From Casuarius casuarius (taxonomy: Eukaryota > Chordata > Aves > Casuariiformes > Casuariidae), in contig PTFA01000020.1 of assembly GCA_003342895.1 (NCBI GenBank), positions 6,031,644 to 6,095,643 of the forward strand: a DNA stretch of 64,000 bases, in the 5' to 3' direction. The position numbers were made by a program, and so were the translations under genes. Position 1 is the first letter of the stretch; each line of letters begins with the position of its first letter. The notes under the pieces are model-generated. The model saw nothing but the letters and a program-made list of their open reading frames with translations. It did not search any database and was not told where the DNA came from. This document shows positions 47,001 to 59,520 of this stretch, in pieces.

Positions 47001-50000
47001 TACTGAATCGAGCAGACTTCTTAAATCTCAGTGGTTAACAAGTAACATAGCTGCTGCATGTGGAAGAAATTTTGCCTTGTCTGAGCAGCAGAAACTTGCA
47101 GGTAGATTCTCTCTTGAAAATTTATGCAGAGCATAGCGCATATAGGATGTGGAGGTAAGTAGTTCATTCCTCTTCCTGCTTGCCTTGGCATATCTTCTGA
47201 CACCACACAAGAAGTTTCAGTGTTGTGGACAGCTAACAGAAACCACTGCTGTCTCCCAACTCGTATTTGGAGAACTTCCAAACTCATTTTATTATCTTTG
47301 CTTTTTGAAGGGAAAGTAGTATTTTGGCCTTTTCCATTAATTCACTATCCTGCACACCAAACATTGAAATTTGAAGGATATGTCCTCTTTATATCATGCA
47401 CTGCAAATGTGTATAATGCAAAATTGCTGTCTCAACGCATTTTTAGTTTAATTTAGGACTGTCCTGTTTCTCTCTCCTGCCTGCCTGCCAAAACTATGGA
47501 TTTCCCACAATGCCTACAAAAAGAGAGCAGACTGATCTGTAAGTTGAATTCCCTCAAAGTTATTCCACAAAACAATCTCAAGTTATTTAGGAAGGCTCTT
47601 TCACATGACTGGCAAAAAACTAACCCTGATAACAGATGAAAGTTTGTCTCCTGTAGCAAACATCTCATACAGCTCTTATATTCATGTTTCCATGCTTGTT
47701 TTACAGTGGCATGGTCCTTCTTCATTCACAGACTGTAGGTAGTAGTCTGAACTCAGCACCATATAGAAGTTGCTGAAGTGAGAGACTGTCAGCTATTTAT
47801 TTTTTCACATGTGAGCATTTCATTCAGGAACTATAAAATGCTTCATCCTCTCTATATTTGTAACGGAGAATAACTTTGAGCCCCTTGTGTTTTAGTTCCC
47901 TTGATCTATATTGACCACACATTTTAAGGAGAGGCTGACAGCTAGCATGTCAGTTATTTTCAGATATCTGTCTCTGTCAAATTCAGAAATCCCAAGAAAA
48001 TAAACGAAGTGCAGGATTATAAATACATGTGAAATCAGAGCTGTCATCACTCTGAAGGATTTTCCATTGTGCCTGCTGCACTATTTTTAAGCTAAGATTT
48101 CCCAGATGTTTAGTAGGAATGTTTAGAGAGTAAAACATTTCATTTTTCTGAAGGCTGCAACATTCTTAAATTTAACCTATTCCTAATTTAGTTTATTAAT
48201 TCCACCGTGCCTGATTTGTTATTCTCACTTGTGTAAGCAGAATAGAATAACAAAAATGAAGTTTAGCAAGCCTACACAGTTCTCATATGGCCTGAAAGCT
48301 GTTGTTTCGAATTTTGAGGTACACTCAGTTATTTAGAAGAACAGAATTGTGGTAGAGACAGCCTGAAAGAAAGCTCCTCATGTGTGTTCACTCTGGCCTT
48401 CAGAGGCTAGCAATGGGTCTCCATTGCTCTGAGCTAGAGAGTAACAGGGTAGGCATTATCCTCCACATCCTGATCCTTCTGCTAGCCAGTGGTTTACTGA
48501 ATGCAGCTCAGAGAAGACTGATTTAAATTTCCAATTTTAATTATGATTTACATTAGCAAGAAGGAAAACTTTATCTAAAACTTTAATCTTATTTTACCTT
48601 GCTAACTGATATATTCTAATAGTGCCTTCTTTTTGTCAAGCCATAGGATATGGTATATCCATACATTTTAATGCACATAATCTTGTAGTTTAAACATATT
48701 TATTCGGAAACCTAATTTTTATGATGGTTGAGAATGGTGACTTATTCATTTCTTGTCCTACATGGTTGATTTTTACTTGCATTTTTTTTGTCAAATTGCA
48801 CCCAGAAGAAAATTGGATTCCAACAGAAAATACATAAAAGCAGAGTTTTAGAACTAGTAGATCTTATATCCTCACATTCACAATCAGTCTTCTTGTGTTT
48901 TTGACTCTCATTCAGGCTCACTATTACTATTACTATTTTTCTGTATAGCATAAATTATTTTAATTGATAACAGTGACTTCAAAAAAAGTTTCTGAGCTTC
49001 AGATTCAACTTTATGTGTACTTAGTTTAAGAAATAAAATATATTTAATTTAAATAAAAAGTCATATTTAAAGCTACAACCTTATTTTTATTTTTGGAGCC
49101 TCAGAATAGTTTTACTTTGCACCTCTCAGAGAATAGGGCTCAAGGCTTATGTAGATTAACTATATCACTTTTTTTGATCTATACTTTCATAATGGACAAG
49201 TAAGGCTGGGTGAAAAGATTGTGGATCATGAAGGTCTGTGAGTTCGTAATGATTTCTCCCACAGAAGATCACTGCTTTCAAGTCCCTGTGCCTTCCATGG
49301 CCTCTTCCAAACACTTTACTGAAGAAAGAAAAAGCCAGACATTTCTTGCATTAAAGCTAAACTGGTGAGTTTTAATTATCTGTAGCTGCAGAAGATGATA
49401 GTAGTGGATTCCTGAGTCTGAAGCCTTTTAACATACTGTTTCCCTGACCCCAAGGAAGCTCAAAAGACCACAATATTAAACAACAGCAGCAAAACCATTC
49501 TTATCAGATGCCAGAGCTTGATTCTGTTGCTGACGCATAGGAATCTAGTGCCATTTGAGATGATGTAAGATATCCAAGATATCTGTATGGGCTGGTGGGT
49601 CTGGCAGACTTGTGCCTCTTAGAGCGTCAGCGAGGGCCAAGCAGGGTACTGTAAGGCATGCCAAGTGGCAATAAACATGTTGGGAAACAATCAAGCCCCT
49701 ACACTAAGTGTAGTAATAAACTGCTGAAAGTATTAGCAGGAGAATCTACTATAATAGGCCACTAATCCCCAAATTTATTTTTCCACAGACCTTCATGGAG
49801 AATGGGAGCTGATGTTGGTTTCATCTTCATTGGGCATGTGTCAGGCACAGCAAGCTGCAAGGGGGCAAAAGTGTGTGTTACAAGCAAGACCATGCTTCCT
49901 GAACAAAGACTACACTCAGGGGCAAAGGCACTATACTAAGGCAGTACGCTTCCCTTTCCTTGACACATGACTCGGTATACAGTGGTAATAAGTTGCACCA

Positions 50001-51550
50001 CTGTGGTGCTTCCGAAAGCGTGCCTTTTGAGTGCCTTGGACAATGAGTGCAGCACTCTGGATCGCTACTACCTTACAGATCCTAGACTCAGGACCCGAGA
50101 GAGCCAACATACTGATAGGATAAAAGTATTTACCTCAAGAATGTTCTGCTCACATTTGAATGAAGATTCAAGCTGCTTCATATTCCTTTATTAAAATAAA
50201 AAAGTTTCCCCATTCCAAAGTCTTGCTGTACTTTGTATATAGCAAGCTACTCTTACTCACTTTTCTGTTAAGATCTTATATAAGCTGCAGAAAGGTTAAA
50301 AAGTTGTAGCTAGGTTGCTTATGTTCACTGCCCATAGTCATCAAATTACATCAGAAATGAAGTCATATAATTGGCTTTGCCACTCAACATACAATTTTAA
50401 GATTGCACTTATGGTCTCTCTGTGTGTAAATGGATTTGGCATGGTTTATATTACAGGCAAGACTAGCTTTTGTGCACACCTTCTTTTCTTCCCACACTCT
50501 TTTTCTCTTGCTCATGGAAACATACACATGCTTTTACTTAAGAGATGCTCAAAAACTATAATGCTGCAGTTCTTTGACCCTAGGCCATTAGCCCTCTCTG
50601 GACAGATCTAATAAACAACTGAAACATCTAAGCATTTTAGGCACCTGATCTCTGGAGAAAAATTCAGAATTTCGCAGAAGGTCTCTATGTGGTGCCTAGT
50701 GAGATGAAGGCAAGTCAGAGTGGCAATCTAAAAAACCTGCATGCTGACTTGTGTGCTATCATCTAAGAAGAAATGGAATCGTGCTGTGTCTTAAACACTG
50801 AGTCTCTCTGTAACTTAGATACTTGACATAGTTCTGCAGGAAGATGTCTTCATCCATCCAAGATCTTCAATCCACCTCAGGATCCTTCTGTTTTATAAAG
50901 TAATCAGAGAAGAGGGACAACTGCCCACCTCTTCTGTAATAGACTGCGCTTCAGAGGACTCAGAGATTCAATTCCTTTATCGATATGAAAATACTCAAAC
51001 CCACATCTCCAGTGTCCTTTATCACGAACCAGGAGGCAAGTGTTTGTCTTTCTTTTAAAACTGGATTATGGTACAGCAAAGCGTTTAAGACCAGTGCACA
51101 GGGTGAGAGAGCAAAACTCTTCATTCTGTTGGTTAGGTTATAGTCTTGGAAGGAGAAATCTTAAGATTTCCATCCCTGCTCTAAGAATTTCTGTACTTTA
51201 TATTGTTTTTAATACAGTACACATCTATAAAGCAGTAAAGCATACATTCAATTATTAACTCCTTTATATACCATTTTTCTTGTCCTCTTTGTCTCAGGGC
51301 ACAGTTTAATATACTTCCGTTACGACTGCTAAACATGTGTTATTTATTATTTACACATCACCAAGTTAACATTAGCCAAAGAAAACTTCTCACTACTTAA
51401 AGTCTGAGAGAACTACAGAGACCCACTTTAAGGGAGACTCCATACATCCTTTAGAAGAGAGCTCTACCAAGACACTTTGCCTGAGTGCCTGGACGTTTGT
51501 AGCTGCCTATCACTTCCACAGATAACAGGATAGCTGTGAAGTTCGGAGTT
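41023..51550. other. Non-coding interval
   Basis: More than 10 kb without a recognisable gene or repeat. A strong pyrimidine tract plus CCCCAG near 42,336-42,374 looks like a splice acceptor but leads into no convincing exon. A TA-rich microsatellite lies near 43,510-43,545. Confidence 0.45.
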
Positions 51551-51554
51551 GCTC

Positions 51555-51619
51555 ATGATATTATATTATTTTGAATATCATATCATATTATTTTGAATGA
51601 TATCATATTATTTTGAATC
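51555..51619. repeat. Short imperfect tandem repeat
   Basis: ATTATTTTGAAT occurs three times (51,565, 51,587 and 51,607), with ATATCAT-like spacers, at intervals of 22 and 20 bases. It is a small AT-rich tandem array. Confidence 0.8.
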
Positions 51620-54570
51620 AAATCTATGAGATACATTTTCTTACCTTTGTTCCATCCTATACGAAACAATAGTCTAGCCTTATGCCACAGCGTGTTATAT
51701 TACAAGAGATGTCATAATAACTAAAATCTTAAGTTCTGAACCATTGTGGTCCTTGACTTATTTTTATGAGCAGGTACTCATTTTCCTGGCTAAATTCCAA
51801 CTGGCTAGTAACAACATTACCCACATAAGTCTCATGTGTAGCTGCAGTCCACAATGGTTGAAGCACGACATTTCCAATGTAGGTCTAGTTCCTTTTCACA
51901 GAGTGGGGAAGTAACAAATGTCTGAAACAAAGAACCCAAATGTGAGTATTCTTGCACAGTGAGTAGTTCTCAGGCATATTCTTCAGCAGAATTTGGCAAA
52001 CTTTGTACTACACTGTTACATTCATTTTTAAAAAGTAATTTTCTTAAAATTAGCATACATCTTTTGCTTCCCCTGCAAGGCTATTTTGATCAAAAACCCA
52101 TAACAGCAAAATAAAGAAACCAAACAAATACAACATATAATTTTTAGTGGAAAATTTGTGAAATATTTCTCAGCTATTAATGAAGTTTAATTAATTAACT
52201 ACATTAATTTTCCATATCATCACTTTGCATATAAAATACTGCAAAATGAAAGCCGATAACAGAATTTTTAGCACTGAAGAAAGGGACGTTGCTGTATCTC
52301 ACGTTCATGGAAAGAAATCTTCGGAGAAACTTTGAATTAGTGTTCTTGTCATTGGGCACTAGAGGTCACCAGTGCTACAGACACGGGGAAAGGGATTGGT
52401 TTTACGATCTTGAGTAATACAGACAGAGGCCTCAATCCGTCTCCTGTGACTTTCATTTAAGTTGTTACTGGAAGTTCTTTGGCATCTCAGTTTTTGGAAG
52501 AGTGAGCAGATTAAACTATTTCTTTCAAGCACGGTATGTCTCAGATGTATAGCTGTGTATCTATTTGAAACGGATGGGTGTCTCTTCAAAATATGATTTA
52601 TTCGTCCCACTGATACTTGAGAGTTCCTTGGCTGATACCTGCTGTATTTGAGCTCTGAGTAATGTTGTTGAGACAGAACCACAGAACACCCAGCAGAAAC
52701 ACATGTTGTTTCAAATGAAACAGCATGGCCCATTTCAAGAAAGAAACAGTGCTCCTTTACTGGTTCCATGTGTGGTGTGTGAAGGGTTCACTGAAGCAGA
52801 ACATTCAAGAACACCAATTGCATTTTTTGAGTAAGAGACCACACCATCTTGTAACACATTCAGGACTTTCCATTTCTATGAGTGATACTTATGACAAAAT
52901 ACCCCAAGTCCCCATGAATGTGAAGAGGCAGAAAGTGCTCAGAAATCTACATATGATATGCTAGAACACAGTCATTCTTTAGAAGAAAATATATCCATCC
53001 TTTAATTTCTAGAAGATAGAAATGTAGTTAAAATATGTTATATAACATTAATAGCTAAATTTAACAATGTCGAAGTCTATACACTGTATCAACTATTCAT
53101 GTAATGCATGAGGCTAACACAATCCTAACTCTAGAGTAGGCTTTTTAGCAGTGATTCATTTCATAAAAGCATGGAAGTGGTACAGTCTAATAAAAACACT
53201 ACTGGAATTATGGAGACCGACTATACAAACTATTACCTAACAAAAAGTCTTCTCAGTACATTGAACATTATTCCCATGTTAAATATCAAATCAAAGATTG
53301 TTTTCACAAAAGATTTCGTAAGATATTGGATATTAAGCCTATCACAGATTGAAATTTTAGTGAGAAGTCTATTGAAACTCGATAAACCCTGAAACCTACA
53401 TTAAGTAGCAATACCGCACAGGGTTTTTTCATGCTTGCTTTCTTCACCTAGGTTTCATCTAACTCTGAAGTTCTTTCACTTTGAGATACAGTACATAAAG
53501 AATGTTTTAAGATATGCAAAGTTAAAAATTAGGCAGGCAGGAGAAATCTTACCCTTGAAAGAAGTAAAAACAACTGGGCACTGTATGGTATATATTTTCA
53601 CTATTTTGTTTAAAACAGCATATTAGTGTACTTAAAACACTTCAGATCTGTCTGTTATTTATGATGCTGTAAACATACAGAAAAGCATGAAAGTCACATT
53701 TTCCACTGCATCCAGGAGACAAACTTAAAATTACAGCTATTGGAATCTGCTTTATGAGTTGTGTGAAAGGTGTAGTTAAATGCAGTGCTACAAACTTCAG
53801 TCTACAATATCCTATGTATTGCAACTCCTAGATAGGTGCTAACCAAAAGAAAATAAATCAAGCTACATTAAAACTTCTGGCCAAGTTCAGCCTGCCTTAC
53901 ACTCTTATGAAAAGAAAGCAAAAGTACATGTGAATCTGGCCCATGCCATATATATCCTCATATTAGTGAGACACTGCAAAATACAAGTTAATGCATGACT
54001 TATGATCAAAGGTGAGCAAGGAAGACAGCTCAGCTCAGCAGTGAGGGCTCTCAAGGCTCTCAAGTGTGAAGCTTTGCAAGTTGAGAGGTAGATCTGGGAC
54101 ACAGGACTTGGTAGAAGGTCTTTCCTTGGGAGCTCCTTCAGCTTCTGCCCATGGGCTTCTTCCCTCTCTCCTGCTCTGCCTTCTCCTGCTAGCCGCCAGC
54201 CAAGAGGGAACACCAGCACAACATAACAGGAGCACAATGTGGCATAACTACAATACTGCCACGTCCCTGTCCAACCCAAGGTATCACATGCGGGAAGAAG
54301 GACGAAGGGCCAGCTGAGAATTCTCCTTACATGAGGAATTCACCATGAGGCAAATCTAATTGCTTTCTGCTTCTTTTGGGCAACTTCACCAGTGCCCAGC
54401 AACATTGGTGCCTTCCAGATATATAGTCTTCCCTGCCAGCAGTATTTATCCAGTAAGTCTGAACTAGACTTCTTTAAATGAATATTTTACCTTAGTCTTA
54501 GTGCACTCTCATAAAGGCCAGTACCTGTGAAGAAAGGGACTTACTGGATTATGAGATACAGCTCTGCAAC
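51620..54570. other. Non-coding interval
   Basis: It contains the longest frame outside the provirus and GC-rich patches (136 codons, minus strand, 52,359-52,769), which has no family features. No gene can be supported. Confidence 0.45.
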
Positions 54571-54576
54571 CACCTT

Positions 54577-54577
<1 letters not shown>

Positions 54578-54615
<38 letters not shown>

Positions 54616-54630
54616 TCGTCGTCGTCGTCG

Positions 54631-54661
<31 letters not shown>
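54578..54661 (+). repeat. Compound trinucleotide microsatellite (CAA)12 CAT (CGT)5 (CAT)10
   Basis: An uninterrupted 84 bp array of three related triplets in the same register: CAA x12 (54,578-54,613), one CAT, CGT x5 (54,617-54,631), CAT x10 (54,632-54,661). In one plus-strand frame it would read poly-Gln, poly-Arg, poly-His, but nothing around it supports coding. Repeat number is likely to be polymorphic. Confidence 0.95.
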
Positions 54662-57600
54662 ACCGGTTTTCAGCTGGATCAGTTCCCTGCTCTCAGGGAA
54701 GCATGTGTCAATACAAATGCTGGTGCTGGCACAAGATAGCAATCACAGGAAGGGAAGGGAGGGAAGGATGGGACTAACCCTTTTGGCAAAAGGGTGAATT
54801 AGCTTGACTGAAAAGTCATCACTGAACTGCAACATGTATTTGATGAGTATGCCAATGAAAAGACAGAAGTTGGCATCAAAAGACATGAGAGTAGGCCCTA
54901 AATTTCCCCCTTCGTATAAAACATCCAAAGGTGTTGATACTCAGGATATGCTACTAAGCTCATCTCAGGCTTTTGTGGATGTGGGTCTCAGCAGAGGGTA
55001 AGAGCATTAGCATATGAGATGGGGCAGCGTGGCTGGGTTTGAGGAACTAAGGATTTTTTCTTTGCTGATCTCGGGGAAGCTTCTGACATTTTTACTGTAA
55101 TAATTTACTGCAGTTTTCATATCTGGTGAATATATGTAGGTCCTGGAAAAGCTCTTGTGTATTTACTTAAATCTACTATAAATAAGACTCATTTACCTTC
55201 ATCCACCCATCATATAGCTCTGGAACTAGAGGAAGTAAATATTGGACCTGGCAAATACAATATTTTATGCCTTCTGGTCCCTTCCCATTTTCTTAACTTT
55301 CATCATCTTTCAGAATTATGTTTCTATTTCAGTTATTCAGTTCTTTTTCTGTCTAAAAACATCTGCTTGATCAGAAAGCTGTGTTCAACTGAAAAATAGC
55401 ATTCTGATTAGAAGAATGTATGCTCAGGTTGGTGAACCCAATAGACAATCCAAGTGCATCAGTTTTGTGAATCTTTCCTCTAAGTAGCTGAAACCCTAAT
55501 TGCTCTCCTCAGAGAATCAATGGGTTGCCCAAGTCTTTGGCCTTGCTTTAGCTGTTTTGCACTAACCTTGCAGAGTAAGGTAACTCTGAAGTTAGTTTAC
55601 TCTGCCACTTGTGGCTCCCTGTACAGCTTATAAGCAGCTCCCCTCCCCTACCTCTGGGTTTGTGTTCAAGGGAAACAGGCTGCACCACATTGGCCCAGAC
55701 GAACCTGGCTGCTTGTGTTTCTTAAGAGCTCTGACTTGCTGAATAAGTCTGGGTATAACTTTTGGCCTATTTAAATTGTTTGGACTTGAGACCTGAGCAG
55801 ATAGCCCTGCAGCATCGGGGGGAGGGGGGGGCTTACAGCTTCCTATGTGCTTTGTTCATGGAGCTCAGCATGCATCTCCAAACAAAGTTGTTAAAGTTTT
55901 CCACCAGGCTTGTGCCATACCAGCAGTGAAGTTAACCATCATGGTTACCTTTGTTGTCAGAGTCCCTGCTGCCCAGGCAGGAATGCAAGTACGGGCTGCT
56001 ATCCAGCTACCCTGAGACTGTGTAGCTGCTGGACTTCAACAGAAATCAACTTATAACATAGAGACTACGCTGGTGGGGGAAGGGACAGCACTATATCCAT
56101 GGCCACCCACTGCCTAGAAAAAGTCTGGCAACAGGGGTGTTATTCTTGTTCCATTGGCAATCGTGGGACTTCTGCTAGACTTGATCCTAAATGAATGCAT
56201 TTTTCTGACCCAGAGTCCTTTTATGTGGTTCGGCATGGAAAAGTGCCATGGTATTTGTCACAAAAAGTCCTCACTGGCTAATCTGTTTTTAGGATTGTTG
56301 ATGGTTTATAAATTAGAATTATTAGTCAAACATTGCTCTGTGTGTTCAAACTCCTAGTACAGACTGGGGCCATAGGGCCAGCATCGAACCACCTTTCTAT
56401 CTAACCTAAATTGTTCTGACACGAGGGAAATGTCGGCAGAGCAAAACCAGAAGGGGACATAAGCATTTTACCTCTTACATGTACTGTAATATGTCTTAGC
56501 TGCTGTGCAGGCCACTGGACATTTATACAACATCTCCAGTGAAAGTCAGTTCATTATGCAGTGAAGCCGTGGCAGGTCCCATTTAAATATGCCATATGCT
56601 CTGTGCTTTCTGGCAACAAACTGGCTTGCTATTTCTATCCATGTTAAACAGTACAGCGGCAGATTAAAAATTTTAAAATTACAAAGGCAAAACTAGATGA
56701 GAATACTAGTTCACTTTAATCAAAGGACAAGTCCTTCAGTAGTGCAACAGCTTGCCATGCCTGATGCAGGTTGTTCATCCCAGAACCGAGCTGACAGAGG
56801 CCTTTAGTGGTGAAGACTCCTACACAGGTGGATGTCCACAAATCCCAAATTATGGAATTAGCTCTGTTACTGAGAGTAGACTGAAATAATGAGGAAATGA
56901 AAGTTGACAAGCATTTATGTGCGCCTATGTGTTACTGTGCTCACCTGAGTTTCAGATGTCATACCACCAGATTCTCTTACTCCTTTTCTTTGTCCTCCAG
57001 ATTCCTTCTTTATCCAATTACCACAAGTATATATATGTATAAAAAATATATATACCTTGTACTAAATTCTATGAAAGCTGTAGATCTGAGTCTTGAACCT
57101 TCAACAACACAGCAAGTATGTCTCCAGCTGTTTATCCCCTGCAATCTTTTGTCATTCCACATCTGGCTCATGAACTTTGGTGATTCTTCACCAGTTCTCT
57201 GAATGGACTCCTTGCGAATGTGGGTAATCATTTTTTGTAACAGACTGGGTCAATGCTTTATGGATAGACTTTTTTGGTCATACCAGCTAAGAAAGATATT
57301 CACAGCTTTGGGAGAATGACTTTAGTGACCCATACTTTTTGTGGTGATGGAATCCAAATTCTGTACATTCCACTCTTTTTCCAGGAACACTAACTGCAAA
57401 ATTAATACAGTGTGCAAAACAAAGGAGAAGACTAAGGATCAAATGCAAAATAACCCTCCTGTTTATACCAAAGCAGAGTTTAGCACTGAGAGTAACTATG
57501 GTTGACTTCCCCCACTCACACATTCAATTTCGTTTAAGAAACTACTAAATATATTTGCTTTGATACACATTTCAGGCAAAGGATTTCACTCTCTTTTCTT

Positions 57601-58295
57601 TCACAAGACAACCTTAAATATGTATCTGTTGTGTGTTTGGCAAAAGATATTAAAAAGATTAGAAAGGTTTGTATTATTCACAGTCACATTAGGGTGAGAG
57701 CATAACACAGCTGCTGACTGCCTAGAATTAAAAAAAAAAACTCCAATGAACTTTCCATATATATGTGCGTATGTGTGTAAGAATATATATAAATACATAC
57801 ATAATATATATGCATGCAATGTCAGCTTCCAGGCAATTCCTCCAGGTTATTTGATATAGCTGTTTTCAGAGATGCTTCGCGTGATGCTACAAAGCTATGT
57901 GAAGAATTGGTTAATCTATCGTGGCAAAACTTCTAGACACAAAGAAAATTTCTTGGAATTTTTCTTTGACAGAATTAGTTGGTCAATTTCTTGTGCAGAG
58001 GAGGGTGCTGAAACAGTGACTTGAACAGACTGAACGCTCCCCTAGCCATGCAGCCCAAAACCCACCGTTGTTTTAATCCTTTCCACCTCACAGGGGAAGA
58101 AGAATGCCCAGAACTGTGGTGTGCCTGTAAAAGACACACATAAATCTCTGAGTGGAGCTCAGACTTCTTGGGCTTTTGGGGGCAATGGAGGTCTTAACGG
58201 CATAGCACGAAAAATCCTTCTCTCCATCTAGATAAGGAGGAAGTACTGTCTTTTCCTGCTAAAACTTGAGGTTTTTTTCTCTCTACTTAAGACCT
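54662..58295. other. Non-coding interval
   Basis: AT-rich sequence with a G-run (about 55,817-55,830) and TA/TG-rich microsatellite patches (57,025-57,055 and 57,755-57,815). No gene is recognised. Confidence 0.45.
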
Positions 58296-58299
58296 TCAA

Positions 58300-58330
58300 T
58301 AGCCAAGTTATTTCAGCTGAAAGGAAGGGG
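58300..58330. repeat. Left flank repeat of the LINE insertion
   Basis: TAGCCAAGTTATTTCAGCTG followed by AAAGGAAG is matched, with about four to five differences, by the sequence at 59,490-59,520 just after the LINE 3' end. It looks like an aged target site duplication. Confidence 0.6.
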
Positions 58331-59488
58331 GTGATGAGTATAGGTAAGTCTCTATAGCTGTACCTTTATATGGATAAAGAACTGGTTAAAAGGTTGGAAA
58401 CAGAAGGTCAGAGTCAACAAGTGAGTTTTAACGTTGCAGGGAGATTATCAAAGGAGTATTGCAGCTCTCTGTGCCAGGGCATGCTCTGTTCTACTTATTT
58501 ATAAATGATTTAGAAAAGGGGTGAACAGTTTGCTGAAGAAACAAAGTTATTCAAGGTAGCAGAAGTGAGGGCTGACTGAAAAATTGTAGAAAAGTCTTCC
58601 TACTGTGAGTGACTGGGTGATGAGATTCAATGTTGATAAATGTAAAATTTTGCCTACGCAATAAAACCACCTTAATTTCATATACAAAATGAAGGGTTTT
58701 GAGATGATTGTTAATACTTAGGAATTAGATTTTGGTTTTTAATGAACTACTCTATGAAAGCATCAGCTCAATGCTCAAAAGCAGACAGAATTTTAAGAGT
58801 TGATACTAAAAGAAATACACAGAAAATAAACAGGGAACATAATCACATCACTGTGTGAATCCATAGGAAATCCACATCTTGAATCCTGTGTGCTGTTCTT
58901 GTCCTCTCACTTAATATAGGTTAGAGTAGAACTGGAAAAGCTCCAGAGCAGAGCAAGAAGGATGGTGAACCACATAGAATGGCCTCTATGTGATGAATGA
59001 TTAAATAGGCCAGAACTCTTCAGATTTGAAAAAAGACAACTGAGGGTGATAATTTATATTCTCAACTCTATAAAATAAATGGCACAGAGAAGGTGAACAG
59101 GGAACTGGACTGATCATTGACTCTTCCAGTACAAAATCTAGGAGGAAATGCAATGAAAATAATAGGTGGCAGGTTCAAAACAAACACAAGGACCTGACTC
59201 TTAGATGGCAGGATTTTCTGGAGGCTAAATGTTTCAAAAAGCAACCAGAAAAATCTGTAGAAGAAAACTCAAGCAATTATTACATACAGAGATTCAGTCT
59301 CCGGCACAGGAAGTCCCTGGACCACAAACTGATGGAGACTGAAAAAGTGCTCTGGTCATGCAATGCTATATGCTCGCTCTCCTCTTACACTCATCTCTCA
59401 ACAGACACTGATGTCAGCCAATGTGACAGAGTACATATGGGCTTAGAGGAACCTTTGGTCTGATCAAGTATGGTTGTTCTTATGCTCA
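58331..59488 (+). mobile_element. 5'-truncated CR1/L3-like LINE
   Basis: From about 58,360 the sequence follows the 3' half of ORF2: TGGTTAAAAGGTTGGAAACA, TTATTTATAAATGATTTAGA, AGTGACTGGGTGATGAGATT and CAATGTTGATAAATGTAAAA. It ends with GAACCTTTGGTCTGATCAAG and TATGGTTGTTCTTATG. The reading frame is broken many times. It is an old, inactive copy of about 1.16 kb, notable for the direct repeat on both sides. Confidence 0.85.
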
Positions 59489-59489
59489 G

Positions 59490-59520
59490 TAGCTAAGTTA
59501 TTTCAGCCGATAGGAAAGGA
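59490..59520. repeat. Right flank repeat of the LINE insertion
   Basis: TAGCTAAGTTATTTCAGCCG followed by ATAGGAAAGGA begins directly after the LINE terminus and pairs with 58,300-58,330. Confidence 0.6.

Noticed and set aside
52359..52769. 136-codon minus-strand frame
   Set aside because: About the longest frame expected by chance in 64 kb, with no family motif, no clear splice sites and no signal or membrane segment.
54066..54317. 83-codon plus frame with a signal-peptide-like segment (GLLPSLLLCLLLLAAS)
   Set aside because: The Leu run arises from a CTCCTGC-rich stretch, and the rest has no known features. Other frames there are also open.
54527..54739. Frame encoding poly-Gln/poly-Arg/poly-His
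   Set aside because: Entirely created by the triplet microsatellite, with no coding context on either side.
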